Part shown: in pieces, positions 1 to 5,673 of the stretch
How the letters are laid out: the number at the start of each line of letters is the position of its first letter
How positions within the stretch are numbered: position 1 is the first letter of the stretch
Source: Actinomycetota bacterium
Lineage (GTDB): Bacteria; Actinomycetota; UBA4738
Reading direction: 5' to 3'
NCBI GenBank assembly: GCA_013816105.1
Contig: JACDEY010000066.1
Coordinates: 1-6,551 of the forward strand
DNA length: 6,551 nt
Notes under the pieces: generated by a model
The model's database searches: none
The model's input: the letters and a program-made list of their open reading frames with translations, nothing else
Told to the model about the DNA's origin: nothing
Program-made: the position numbers and the translations under genes

Positions 1-1
1 C

Positions 2-226
2 AACATCTACGAGATGAGCGAGGACGAGCGCCGTGCCGCGGGGATCGACTCACTCCCCGAGGACCTCCATGAGGCGATCGGGATCGCCGACGCCTCGGAG
101 CTGTTGCGCGAGACCCTGGGCGACCATGTGCTCGAGTACCTGGTGCGCAACAAGCGCGAGGAGTGGGACGCCTACAAGGCCTACGTCACACCGTTCGAGC
201 TGGAGCGCTACCTGCCGCTGCTCTAG
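2..226 (+). CDS. glnA: Type I glutamine synthetase, C-terminal fragment
   Basis: This is the 3' end of a gene that enters from the left edge; 74 residues and the stop are visible. Glutamine synthetase joins ammonia to glutamate using ATP in the cytoplasm. The fragment starts NIYEMSEDERRAAGI, the counterpart of the NLYDLPPEE region of E. coli GlnA, continues with SLPEDLHEAI and LGDHVLEYLV.NKREEWDAY, and ends FELERYLPLL. This ending (ALGEH..., KR.EW..Y, E...Y) matches the GSI-alpha type, as in Bacillus GlnA and actinobacterial GlnA2-like paralogues, better than the adenylylated GSI-beta type. The Tyr at the usual adenylylation position is present, but its flanks differ from the consensus, so control by adenylylation is doubtful. 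The catalytic part lies outside the window. Family identity is sure; the paralogue is not. Confidence 0.93.
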   Translation, partial: NIYEMSEDERRAAGIDSLPEDLHEAIGIADASELLRETLGDHVLEYLVRNKREEWDAYKAYVTPFELERYLPLL

Positions 227-368
227 ACGGGAGGTAGCCGTCACCGCCGTCTCCACCGCCGCCGCTACTCCCGCCGGCGTCGTCTCCGGGGCACGCCGTT
301 CCGAGCAACGCGCCGAGGACGGCCATGCCGACCAAGCCCTTTCGCAGCCAGACCCGATGCTTGGACAT
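186..368 (-). CDS. Possible small lipoprotein (doubtful ORF)
   Basis: This is a 60-residue minus-strand ORF convergent with glnA. Its N-terminus has the shape of a secretion signal: basic MSKHRVWLRKG, a hydrophobic stretch GLVGMAVLGALLG, then TAC at residues 24-26 followed by a Gly/Ser/Asp-rich linker (PGDDAGGSSGGGG). A cysteine directly after a hydrophobic core and before such a linker is typical of lipoproteins, but the lipobox here (L-L-G-T-A-C) has Gly at -3 where Leu is usual. An alternative ATG at 383 adds MGGCE and has a GAGG 4 nt upstream. The last 13 codons are antisense to the glnA 3' end and the product has no folded domain after the linker. It could be a real small lipoprotein, the remnant of a longer one, or chance in GC-rich DNA. 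I recognise no family. Confidence 0.35.
   Translation of the reverse strand: MSKHRVWLRKGLVGMAVLGALLGTACPGDDAGGSSGGGGDGGDGYLPSRAAAGSAPARTV
228..273. terminator. Bulged inverted repeat just after glnA, possible terminator
   Basis: The arms at 228-238 and 264-273 form 10 base pairs (CGGGAG then TAGC against GCTACTCCCG) with one bulged G at 234 and a 25-nt loop. It begins 2 nt after the glnA stop, where a terminator is expected. No T-tract follows, which is common in high-GC actinobacteria, and the loop is long, so the role is inferred from position. The same bases also encode the Gly/Asp-rich stretch of the doubtful minus-strand ORF. Confidence 0.35.
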
Positions 369-463
369 CTCGCACCCCCCCATTGATCCTCAGGCAGTCC
401 CTTGGGGAATACGGACGAGCCGGTTCCTCGGCTCGCCCGATCGGGGAAGGGGAAGCCTCGCGC

Positions 464-469
464 TAGGCT
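464..469 (+). promoter_or_regulatory. Candidate -10 element for leaderless nadE
   Basis: TAGGCT matches the actinobacterial TAnnnT -10 consensus and ends 6 nt before the nadE ATG, so transcription would start at or within a base of the start codon. No Shine-Dalgarno sequence precedes this ATG, which fits a leaderless mRNA. No clear -35 hexamer is seen. Confidence 0.45.
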
Positions 470-475
470 TGGTTC

Positions 476-2215
476 ATGGTGCGGATCGCCCTCGGGCAGA
501 TCAACACGACGGTCGGAGACCTCGGCGGCAACATCGAGCGGATGGCGAACGCGGCGGCCGATGCCACCGCGTTCGGTGCGGACCTGATCTGCTTCCCGGA
601 GCTCGCCGTGACCGGCTACCCGCCGGAAGACTTGGTGCTGCGTGCGGAGTTCGTCCGAGACAACCTGGATGCCCTGGAGGAGCTCGCGCGGCGAACCGCC
701 GGGGGATGCGCGGTCCTGACCGGCTTCGTCGACCGGACCGACCGCGGGCTGCACAACTCGGCCGGCCTGCTCCACGGCGGTGAAGTGGTAGCGCGATATC
801 ACAAGGTCAAGCTGCCCAACTACGGCGTCTTCGACGAGAAGCGGCACTTCGTTCCCGGTAACGCCGGCTGCTCCGTTCGGCTGGCCGACTCGGCTCTCGG
901 CATCAGCGTGTGCGAGGACATCTGGGGCGGCGGGCTCCCGTTCGACGCGTACGCACGGGACGCCGTCACCGTCATTCCGAGCATCAACGCCTCCCCCTAT
1001 CACCGTGACAAATCGTTCGAACGCCTGACGATGTGCCGCGCCCGAGCCGCCGAGACCGGGGCGTGGATCGTGTACGTGAACTCGGTGGGCGGCCAGGACG
1101 AGCTGGTCTTCGACGGCGGGAGCATGGTGGTGAGCCCGGACGGCGAGCTCGCCTGGCATGCGCGGATCTTCGAGGAGGACGTCCTCGTCGTCGATCTCGA
1201 GGTCCCCGATGCGCCCGCCACGTTCTCCGCCGGCAGGCCGGTCATCCCGCCGGCAAGCAAGCCGCCTCTCCCCGACCCCTCCCGGCCCTCCTGGCCCGAC
1301 AGCACGGAAGGCGTCTACCGCGCCCTGGTCCTGGGACTGGGCGACTACATCCGGAAGAACGGGTTCAGCGAGGTGGTCATCGGGCTCTCTGGGGGTATCG
1401 ACTCCGCCCTGACCTCCGTCCTGGCAGCCGACGCCGTGGGCCGCGGGGCCGTCCACACGGTGGCCATGCCGTCGCCGTACTCCTCGCCCGAGAGCCTCGA
1501 GGACGCGACGGAGGTGGCGCGGCGCCTCGGCGTCCGTATGGACGAGATCCGGATCGACCACCTGTTCAAGACGTACCTCGTCGCCCTCGACGAGGTCTTC
1601 GAGGGAACCGACGAGAACGTCGCCGAGGAGAACCTGCAGGCACGCATCCGGGGCAACCTCCTGATGGCGCTGTCCAACAAGTTCGGTTCCCTGGTGCTCA
1701 CGACGGGGAACAAGAGCGAGATGGCCGTCGGTTACTCCACCCTCTACGGGGACATGGCCGGAGGCTTCGCACCGCTCAAGGACGTCCCGAAGACGCTCGT
1801 CTACGAGCTGGCTCGCTGGCGGAACCAGCGTTCGAATCCGCCGCCGATCCCGGAACGGGTCCTGGCGAAGCCGCCGAGCGCTGAGCTACGCCCCGGACAG
1901 AAAGACAGCGACTCGCTTCCGCCGTACGAGGTGCTCGACCAAATCCTCGAGGGCTACGTGGAGCGGGATCGTTCCCCCGAGGAGCTGGTCGAGGAGGGCC
2001 TCGAAGCCGGCCTCGTGCGCACAGTGGTGGCGATGGTGGACAGCGCGGAGTACAAGCGCCGCCAGGCGCCTCCCGGCGTGAAGATCACCCCGAAGGCCTT
2101 CGGCCGCGACCGCCGACTGCCGATCACCAACGCCTACCGACGCAAGCCCGTCCCACGAGAAGAGAAGGGGCCGACTTCCACCCGGGCGAGGGGCGAGGAT
2201 ACGACGGACGCGTAG
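476..2215 (+). CDS. nadE: Glutamine-dependent NAD+ synthetase
   Basis: This cytoplasmic enzyme performs the last step of NAD+ synthesis: it amidates nicotinic acid adenine dinucleotide (NaAD) using ATP, with ammonia released from glutamine. The 579 residues hold two domains. The N-terminal nitrilase-type glutaminase (about 1-260) carries a Glu-Lys-Cys triad that I place at E42 (FPELAVTGYPPED), K110 (YHKVKLPNYGVFDE) and C146 (GISVCEDIW), plus the family signature NSVGGQDELVFDGGS near 202-216. The C-terminal synthetase (about 278-560) has the ATP pyrophosphatase P-loop LSGGIDSA at 304-311 and TTGNKSEMAVGYSTLYGDMAG. It ends after LPITNAYRR with a short polar tail. Length matches the roughly 550-590-residue bacterial class and is shorter than the 679-residue M. 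tuberculosis enzyme. The ATG was chosen because MVRIALGQIN starts the domain directly and a TAGGCT box lies 6 nt upstream. The glutamine synthetase gene lies 249 nt upstream. Confidence 0.97.
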   Translation: MVRIALGQINTTVGDLGGNIERMANAAADATAFGADLICFPELAVTGYPPEDLVLRAEFVRDNLDALEELARRTAGGCAVLTGFVDRTDRGLHNSAGLLHGGEVVARYHKVKLPNYGVFDEKRHFVPGNAGCSVRLADSALGISVCEDIWGGGLPFDAYARDAVTVIPSINASPYHRDKSFERLTMCRARAAETGAWIVYVNSVGGQDELVFDGGSMVVSPDGELAWHARIFEEDVLVVDLEVPDAPATFSAGRPVIPPASKPPLPDPSRPSWPDSTEGVYRALVLGLGDYIRKNGFSEVVIGLSGGIDSALTSVLAADAVGRGAVHTVAMPSPYSSPESLEDATEVARRLGVRMDEIRIDHLFKTYLVALDEVFEGTDENVAEENLQARIRGNLLMALSNKFGSLVLTTGNKSEMAVGYSTLYGDMAGGFAPLKDVPKTLVYELARWRNQRSNPPPIPERVLAKPPSAELRPGQKDSDSLPPYEVLDQILEGYVERDRSPEELVEEGLEAGLVRTVVAMVDSAEYKRRQAPPGVKITPKAFGRDRRLPITNAYRRKPVPREEKGPTSTRARGEDTTDA

Positions 2216-2223
2216 ATTGGCGT

Positions 2224-2295
2224 GGGCCGTTAGCTCAGTGGCAGAGCAGGGGGCTTTTAACCCTCGTGTCGTAGGTTCGATCCCTACACGGCCCA
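2224..2295 (+). tRNA. tRNA-Lys(TTT)
   Basis: A full cloverleaf folds: acceptor GGGCCGT (2224-2230) with ACGGCCC (2288-2294), D-arm GCTC/GAGC, anticodon stem GGGGG/CCCTC with one G-T pair, loop CTTTTAA giving anticodon TTT at 2256-2258, T-arm GTAGG-TTCGATC-CCTAC, and discriminator A at 2295. No CCA is encoded. It starts 8 nt after the nadE stop, so co-transcription with nadE is possible; a TAGATT at 2213-2218 overlapping that stop is the only nearby -10-like match. The IS3 left end lies 23 nt downstream. Confidence 0.97.
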
Positions 2296-2318
2296 CTCAG
2301 GATTGTCGTGTTTGGGCC

Positions 2319-2337
2319 TGACCCGATTTGACGGACA
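2319..2337 (+). repeat. IS3 left terminal inverted repeat
   Basis: TGACCCGATTTGACGGACA matches the reverse complement of the right end at 16 of 19 positions, with the core CCCGATTTG identical. It starts with TG, as IS3-family tips usually do. Confidence 0.85.
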
Positions 2338-2375
2338 TCCACCAACTGTGGCTCTGCCCCGGGGAGGATGCCGTC

Positions 2376-2671
2376 ATGGAGAACAAAGAGAAGCGTCCGC
2401 GACGAGCCTTCACGCCGGAGTTCAAGGCTGAGGTCGTCGAGCTGTGCCGTAGGGGTGATCGCTCGATCGGCCAGGTGTCCCGCGACCTGGACCTGACCGA
2501 GACGGCCGTCCGGGAGTGGGTCCGCCAGGCCGACGTCGACGCCGGCGCACCGGCCTAAGCACGGAGGAACGCCAGGAGCTGTCCCGCCTGCGCAAGGAGA
2601 ACCGGATCCTGCGTGAGGAGCGGGACATCCTGAAGCGGGCCACAGCTTTCTTCGCCAAGGAGACCCGGTGA
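2376..2671 (+). pseudogene. IS3 transposase OrfA, frameshifted
   Basis: OrfA binds the IS ends and multimerises with the OrfAB transposase. The start is ATG 2376, with GGGGAGGA 7 nt upstream. The first frame runs to TAA at 2556-2558 (60 residues) and holds the helix-turn-helix: RRAFTPEFKAEVVELC, then GQVSRDLDLTETAVREWVRQADVDAG. The expected rest of the protein continues in the -1 frame from about 2546: TGLSTEERQELSRLRKEN, leucine-zipper residues, [16 protein letters not shown] and TGA at 2669-2671. One missing base, or a 4-base CGGC lost from the GCCGGC repeat (which would restore the usual DAGRRTGLS), would explain the break. There is no slippery heptamer at the break, so programmed frameshifting is unlikely. 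As written, the HTH protein lacks its zipper. Confidence 0.85.
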
Positions 2672-3563
2672 ACGTCTACCCGTTCATCGAGGCGGAGAGG
2701 GCAAGGCGGCACAACGTCCATCGGGCGTGCGTGCTGCTGGAGGTCTCCCGGGCCGCCTTCTACCAGTGGGTCAAGCACATCCCGTCGGGGCGCACGACGA
2801 AGGACCGGGCGCTCACCCCTCGGATCACCGAGATCCACGAGGAATCTCGGGGCACCTACGGAGCGCCTCGCGTCCATGCCGTCCTGCGCCGCGACGGCGT
2901 GGCCACCAGCACCAAGCGGGTGGCCCGGCTGATGCGCCAGGAGGGTCTGTACGGCCGACGGAGGCGCCGGTTCAAGCGCACCACCATCACCGATCCCGCC
3001 CTGGGGCCGCGGTGGACCTCATCAAGCGAGCCTTCGGTCCCGGCACCACGCTGATCGACCGGGCGTGGTGCTCGGACATCACCTACGTGCGAACGTGGGA
3101 GGGCTGGCTCTACGTCGCCGCCATCGTTGATGTTGGATCGCGCAGGGTGGTGGGGTGGGCCATGGCCGATCACATGCGGGCCGAGCTGGTGTGCGACGCC
3201 CTGCCCATGGCTGTGCACTCACGCCACCCGCAGAAGGGGCTGATCTTCCACTCCGATCGGGGCAGCCAGTACACCTCCGGGGCGTTCCGCGACCTCTTGG
3301 AGCGCCACGCCATGCGCCAAAGCCTGTCCGCCCCGGGCCAGTGCTGGGACAACGCGGTGGCCGAGTCCTTCTGGGCCACCATCAAAGAGGAGCTCGTCCA
3401 CCGCCATCCCTGGCCCACCCGGGTCCGGGCCCGCCAAGCGATCTTCGAGTTCATCGAGGTCTTCTACAACCGCCACCGGCTGCACTCCAGCCTGGGCTAC
3501 CTGAGCCCAGCCGAGTACGAGGCCCGAGGGCGCGGGCAGAGAGGAACGGTCGATGCCGCATAA
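2668..3563 (+). pseudogene. IS3 transposase OrfB (DDE integrase), frameshifted
   Basis: This is the catalytic half of the IS3 transposase. GTG 2668 overlaps the orfA TGA as GTGA, with AAGGAG at 2657-2662, so it could be translated by coupling. About 113 codons give [26 protein letters not shown] and [18 protein letters not shown] (the HTH-like region before the integrase core). At the GGGG run 3003-3006 the frame breaks; in the -1 frame the protein continues [28 protein letters not shown] to the stop at 3561-3563. Adding one G gives the expected [14 protein letters not shown]. The DDE residues are at codons 3075 (SDITY), 3255 (HSDRGSQY) and 3363 (NAVAESFW), with 35 residues between the second Asp and the Glu. 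The repaired length is about 298 residues, normal for OrfB. Unrepaired, the N-terminal product stops at 3054 without a catalytic core. Confidence 0.9.
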
Positions 3564-3569
3564 TCAACG

Positions 3570-3588
3570 TGTCCGCCAAATCGGGGTA
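3570..3588 (-). repeat. IS3 right terminal inverted repeat
   Basis: Read on the minus strand, TACCCCGATTTGGCGGACA pairs with the left repeat at 16 of 19 positions. Its outer tip reads TA, not TG, so this end is imperfect. It starts 6 nt after the orfB stop. Confidence 0.82.
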
Positions 3589-3605
3589 AGCGCACCTAGC
3601 CCGGC

Positions 3606-5111
3606 CTAGCCCGAGGGCGAGGTCGTGCTTGGCTCCGCGTCCGTCGGGGAAGCGGAAGGGCTCGGAGTCGGCTCCAGGTGCCCGAACTCCTCCGCCACGA
3701 GGTGGCGCTCGACCGTGAGGCTCCCGCTCTCCGGCAACTGTTCGATGACGTCGTAAGCCATCAGCTTCACCGGGTCGGTGGCGCTGAATCGCAGCACCTG
3801 AGCCGAGAGCGGGATGCCGCCCTCCTGAGTGAAGACGGTCGCCCCCGCTCCCCCCGTCGTACCCACCCGGAGGAGGAGGGTGCCGCCGGACTCGCGAGCC
3901 GACTGGACGTGGTCGTGCCCCGCGATCACGAGCGGAATCCGGCCAACCGCGCGAGCCGCGATGCGGTCGTTGTGAACGGCGAGGATATCGGGAGGCAAGG
4001 GAAGGCTGAGTAGGTCGATAGCGATCCGCTCTCCGGTTAGGGCGAACAGTCTCGTCACCTCGTCCTCGTCCGGGGCCGTTTCGGGATTGGGCGTAAAGAG
4101 GGGATCTCCCACCCCGTAGACGGTGAGGCCCTGGATCGTGGTCGAGGCGCCGTCCAGAACGACAGCGTTCTCCACTCTTCGCAAGGCGGCCTGGAGAGAG
4201 GGCGAGTCGTGGTTTCCCCTGACGAAGACGTACGGACGCCGGAACTGAGGAACGTAGGACACGATGAGGTCCTCTGCCTCGGTCCCGAAGGACGTGAGGT
4301 CGCCGGTGTCGATGACGAAGTCCACGTCGAACGCCTCGGCCACTTCCCTGGCGAACTCGAGGCCGAGCGGTGACAGATGGATGTCCGACACGTGCAGCAC
4401 GCGGATCTCGTCGGCTTCGAGGAGGGGCGTCGACTGGATACGGGCGAACACGCGGGCCGTACCATCGATCACCCGGCGAAGCTCTCCGCGGAACTGATTG
4501 ATCCTGTCCGTTGCCGACTCCACGGGGCCGATGAGGTCCGGCGCGAACGCGAGCGTGCCCGAGAAGCGTGGGGAGAGGAATGCCGCGGGACGGAAGGTGG
4601 ACCACGCGAGGAGTTCGCTGCCGGACACGGTGAGCACGGCGGTCAGCGTTGCCACCCCGACCCGGCGCCACCCCGTTCGGAAGGCCATGAGCCCGAGGGC
4701 CAGGCCCCCCAGGAGCGCCACGGCAACGAGACGGGCAGCGAACGGCAGGATGGCTCGAGTCGCGTCTTGCTCGACCCGGGCGACCACCTCGTTCGGCGTG
4801 CTCGTCCGGATCACCTCCGTGAGCTTGGGCACGTCCACATCTCGGAGGGTCGCCGTCAGGCGCAGGGGGGCGAGATGCGTGTCGGCCGTGAGCCTTCCGA
4901 GCGGCGGCAGCGCGATCTCGGTGTGACCCGGGCCGAAACGGCCGGCGAGCTCCACCGTGAAGGGCCCGGTGACGAGCGTCGAGGTTCCGGCGATGGCCAA
5001 CCCGAGCCACGCGCCAGCCGCCCCGATGGCGACCGGCAGGAGGAGCAACGCCCTCTGCCTGATCGAGGCGTGCGGTGACGGCGGTGCGATCGGATGCGCC
5101 TGCTGGCTCAC
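3606..5111 (-). CDS. Membrane-anchored calcineurin-like metallophosphoesterase
   Basis: From GTG 5111 the protein has 501 residues. Three hydrophobic segments are seen: about 21-42 (ALLLLPVAIGAAGAWLGLAI), 122-144 (LPFAARLVAVALLGGLALGL) and 151-170. Positive charges at R18/R20 and at R145-R150 lie on the inner side, which predicts TM1 in-to-out, TM2-TM3 returning, and the catalytic domain (about 236-450) outside the membrane. That domain has all the dimetal motifs: VSDIHLS (D243, H245), TGDLTSFG (D271), GNHD (N300, H301), VHN (H380) and GHDHV (H399, H401). The C-terminus is a Pro/Ser/Thr-rich tail, as in wall-spanning linkers. The substrate is unknown; the family hydrolyses phosphomonoesters or diesters. 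The frame stays open further upstream, but that part reads antisense through tRNA-Glu, so GTG 5111 with its TAGGGT box is the likely start. The gene is convergent with the IS3 element, 17 nt from its right end. Confidence 0.88.
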   Translation of the reverse strand: MSQQAHPIAPPSPHASIRQRALLLLPVAIGAAGAWLGLAIAGTSTLVTGPFTVELAGRFGPGHTEIALPPLGRLTADTHLAPLRLTATLRDVDVPKLTEVIRTSTPNEVVARVEQDATRAILPFAARLVAVALLGGLALGLMAFRTGWRRVGVATLTAVLTVSGSELLAWSTFRPAAFLSPRFSGTLAFAPDLIGPVESATDRINQFRGELRRVIDGTARVFARIQSTPLLEADEIRVLHVSDIHLSPLGLEFAREVAEAFDVDFVIDTGDLTSFGTEAEDLIVSYVPQFRRPYVFVRGNHDSPSLQAALRRVENAVVLDGASTTIQGLTVYGVGDPLFTPNPETAPDEDEVTRLFALTGERIAIDLLSLPLPPDILAVHNDRIAARAVGRIPLVIAGHDHVQSARESGGTLLLRVGTTGGAGATVFTQEGGIPLSAQVLRFSATDPVKLMAYDVIEQLPESGSLTVERHLVAEEFGHLEPTPSPSASPTDAEPSTTSPSG

Positions 5112-5118
5112 TCCCCCC

Positions 5119-5124
5119 ACCCTA
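5119..5124 (-). promoter_or_regulatory. Candidate -10 element for leaderless metallophosphoesterase
   Basis: On the minus strand TAGGGT is followed by 7 nt (GGGGGGA) and then the GTG start, almost the same geometry as TAGGCT before nadE. The G-run directly next to the GTG is too close to act as a normal ribosome binding site. No -35 hexamer is seen. Together with the upstream tRNA gene this fixes the start choice. Confidence 0.45.
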
Positions 5125-5159
5125 CGAAGAGAGCGCAGCGGGGGGCGGGAAGGGGGCGC

Positions 5160-5165
5160 TATACT
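5160..5165 (+). promoter_or_regulatory. Candidate -10 element of the tRNA-Glu/Asp/Phe operon
   Basis: TATACT is one mismatch from the TATAAT consensus and lies 41 nt before tRNA-Glu, divergent from the phosphoesterase promoter. No TTGACA-like -35 is found at 16-18 nt spacing. A GC-rich hairpin (5167-5181: GGGGGC, GCT loop, GCCCCC) follows, so it would sit at the 5' end of the precursor. Confidence 0.5.
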
Positions 5166-5206
5166 CGGGGGCGCTGCCCCCCAGGGCCGGGGCCGGTGGC
5201 CGGCGA

Positions 5207-5279
5207 GCCCCCATCGTCTAGCGGCCCAGGATATCGCCCTTTCAAGGCGGAGGCACGGGTTCGAATCCCGTTGGGGGCA
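5207..5279 (+). tRNA. tRNA-Glu(TTC)
   Basis: The acceptor GCCCCCA (5207-5213) pairs with TGGGGGC (5272-5278) and is followed by discriminator A. The anticodon loop CTTTCAA gives TTC at 5241-5243, with stem TCGCC/GGCGG. The T-arm is CGGGT-TCGAATC type (ACGGG/CCCGT). No CCA is encoded. It is the first gene of a three-tRNA operon; tRNA-Asp follows after 11 nt. Confidence 0.96.
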
Positions 5280-5290
5280 CGAACCGAATA

Positions 5291-5366
5291 GGTCCCGTGG
5301 TGTAGCCTGGTCGAACACGCCGCCCTGTCAAGGCGGAGAGCGCCGGTTCAAATCCGGTCGGGACCG
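5291..5366 (+). tRNA. tRNA-Asp(GTC)
   Basis: The acceptor GGTCCCG (5291-5297) pairs with CGGGACC (5359-5365), discriminator G at 5366. The D-stem is GTGT/ACAC, the anticodon stem CCGCC/GGCGG, the loop CTGTCAA giving GTC at 5327-5329, and the T-arm GCCGG-TTCAAAT-CCGGT. No CCA is encoded. It is 10 nt before tRNA-Phe. Confidence 0.96.
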
Positions 5367-5376
5367 CAGATTCGCC

Positions 5377-5449
5377 GGCGAGGTAGCTCAGTTGGCAGAG
5401 CACGCGGCTGAAAACCGCGGTGTCGGCAGTTCGATTCTGCCCCTCGCCA
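5377..5449 (+). tRNA. tRNA-Phe(GAA)
   Basis: The acceptor GGCGAGG (5377-5383) pairs with CCTCGCC (5442-5448), discriminator A at 5449. The D-arm is GCTC/GAGC, the anticodon loop CTGAAAA gives GAA at 5410-5412 inside stem GCGG/CCGC, and the T-arm is standard. CCT rather than CCA follows. It is the last gene of the operon and converges on bldC. Confidence 0.96.
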
Positions 5450-5463
5450 CCTCGGACGGACGT

Positions 5464-5484
5464 GCTGGGGAAGGCTCACCCAGC
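5464..5484. terminator. Hairpin between tRNA-Phe and bldC, possible bidirectional terminator
   Basis: GCTGGG (5464-5469) pairs with CCCAGC (5479-5484) around a 9-nt loop. It lies 14 nt after tRNA-Phe and overlaps the last codons of the convergent bldC gene, a good position to end transcription from both sides. No T-tract is present on either strand, so the call is tentative. Confidence 0.3.
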
Positions 5485-5673
5485 GGTGACGGAAGACTGC
5501 TTCAGGAGCGCTTCGATCTCGGCCTCACGGTATCGCCGATGGCCACCGAGGGTCCGGATCGAAGACAGTTTCCCAGCCTTTGCCCACCGGGTGACCGTCT
5601 TGGGATCCACACGGAACATCGCGGCCACCTCGGCTGGGGTCAGGAGCTTCTCTCTTGGGGGCGCCACCTTCAT
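5476..5673 (-). CDS. bldC: BldC-type developmental transcription regulator
   Basis: This 65-residue cytoplasmic DNA-binding protein is a single MerR-like winged helix-turn-helix domain. LLTPAEVAAMFRVDPKTVTRW (10-30) is the HTH, AKAGKLSSIRTLGGHRRY (31-48) covers the wing, and REAEIEALL (49-57) the last helix. From memory, this is nearly identical to Streptomyces BldC (68 residues), which binds direct repeats cooperatively as a head-to-tail oligomer and controls the onset of differentiation. There is no effector-binding domain. The start at 5673 is chosen because AGGAGGGAGG lies 5 nt upstream; the frame can extend to an ATG at 5718 (15 more residues) with only a weaker GGAAGG. It lies downstream of the hypothetical gene on the same strand (163-nt gap) and converges on tRNA-Phe. 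In organisms without sporulation BldC probably has another regulatory role. Confidence 0.93.
   Translation of the reverse strand: MKVAPPREKLLTPAEVAAMFRVDPKTVTRWAKAGKLSSIRTLGGHRRYREAEIEALLKQSSVTAG

Larger units (their letters stand above)
2319..3588 (+). mobile_element. IS3-family insertion sequence, decayed copy
   Basis: This is a roughly 1.27-kb element with the IS3 plan: orfA (helix-turn-helix plus leucine-zipper tail), a 4-nt overlapping orfB (DDE integrase domain), and terminal inverted repeats. Length, gene order and the D-D(35)E spacing fit the family; the orfA sequence resembles the IS3 subgroup. Both reading frames are interrupted (near 2545 and at 3003-3006), so the copy is probably immobile unless these are sequencing errors or frameshifts are tolerated. 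No matching 3-4-bp target duplication is visible at the outer borders (GGCC before, AGCG after), consistent with age or imprecise ends. It sits between tRNA-Lys and the 3' end of the metallophosphoesterase gene, interrupting neither. Confidence 0.9.

Noticed and set aside
241..282. CCG-rich triplet tract in the glnA-nadE gap, considered as CRISPR or a tandem array
   Set aside because: There is no regular repeat unit or spacer; it is simple GC-rich composition and part of the inverted-repeat loop.
50..1561. Long 503-codon minus-strand ORF
   Set aside because: It is opposite glnA and nadE, rich in Arg, Gly and Pro with no recognisable domain; a shadow ORF of GC-rich coding DNA.
1886..2296. Minus-strand ORF beginning MGRVGIEPTTRGL
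   Set aside because: This N-terminus is the antisense translation of the tRNA-Lys gene, a well-known spurious protein start, and the rest is antisense to nadE.
2328..2375. TTG start at 2328 extending orfA by 16 residues
   Set aside because: It lies inside the left inverted repeat; ATG 2376 has GGGGAGGA at the right distance and matches the family start.
3595..3613. Direct repeat CCTAGCCCG (3595-3603 and 3605-3613) beside the IS right end, considered as target duplication or att site
   Set aside because: Both copies are on the same side of the IS and no copy is found at the left end, so it is not a target duplication; probably a local tandem duplication.
3451..5010. Long 519-codon minus-strand ORF overlapping the phosphoesterase
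   Set aside because: It is another frame of the same strand region, with Arg/Gly/Pro-rich low-information sequence and no motif; the overlapping frame has full phosphoesterase motifs.
5112..5318. 69-residue N-terminal extension of the phosphoesterase (MFDQATP..., with CPQRDSNPCLRLERAIS)
   Set aside because: It reads antisense through tRNA-Glu and into tRNA-Asp; the RDSNPCLRLERAIS string is a familiar tRNA artefact. The GTG at 5111 is the credible start.
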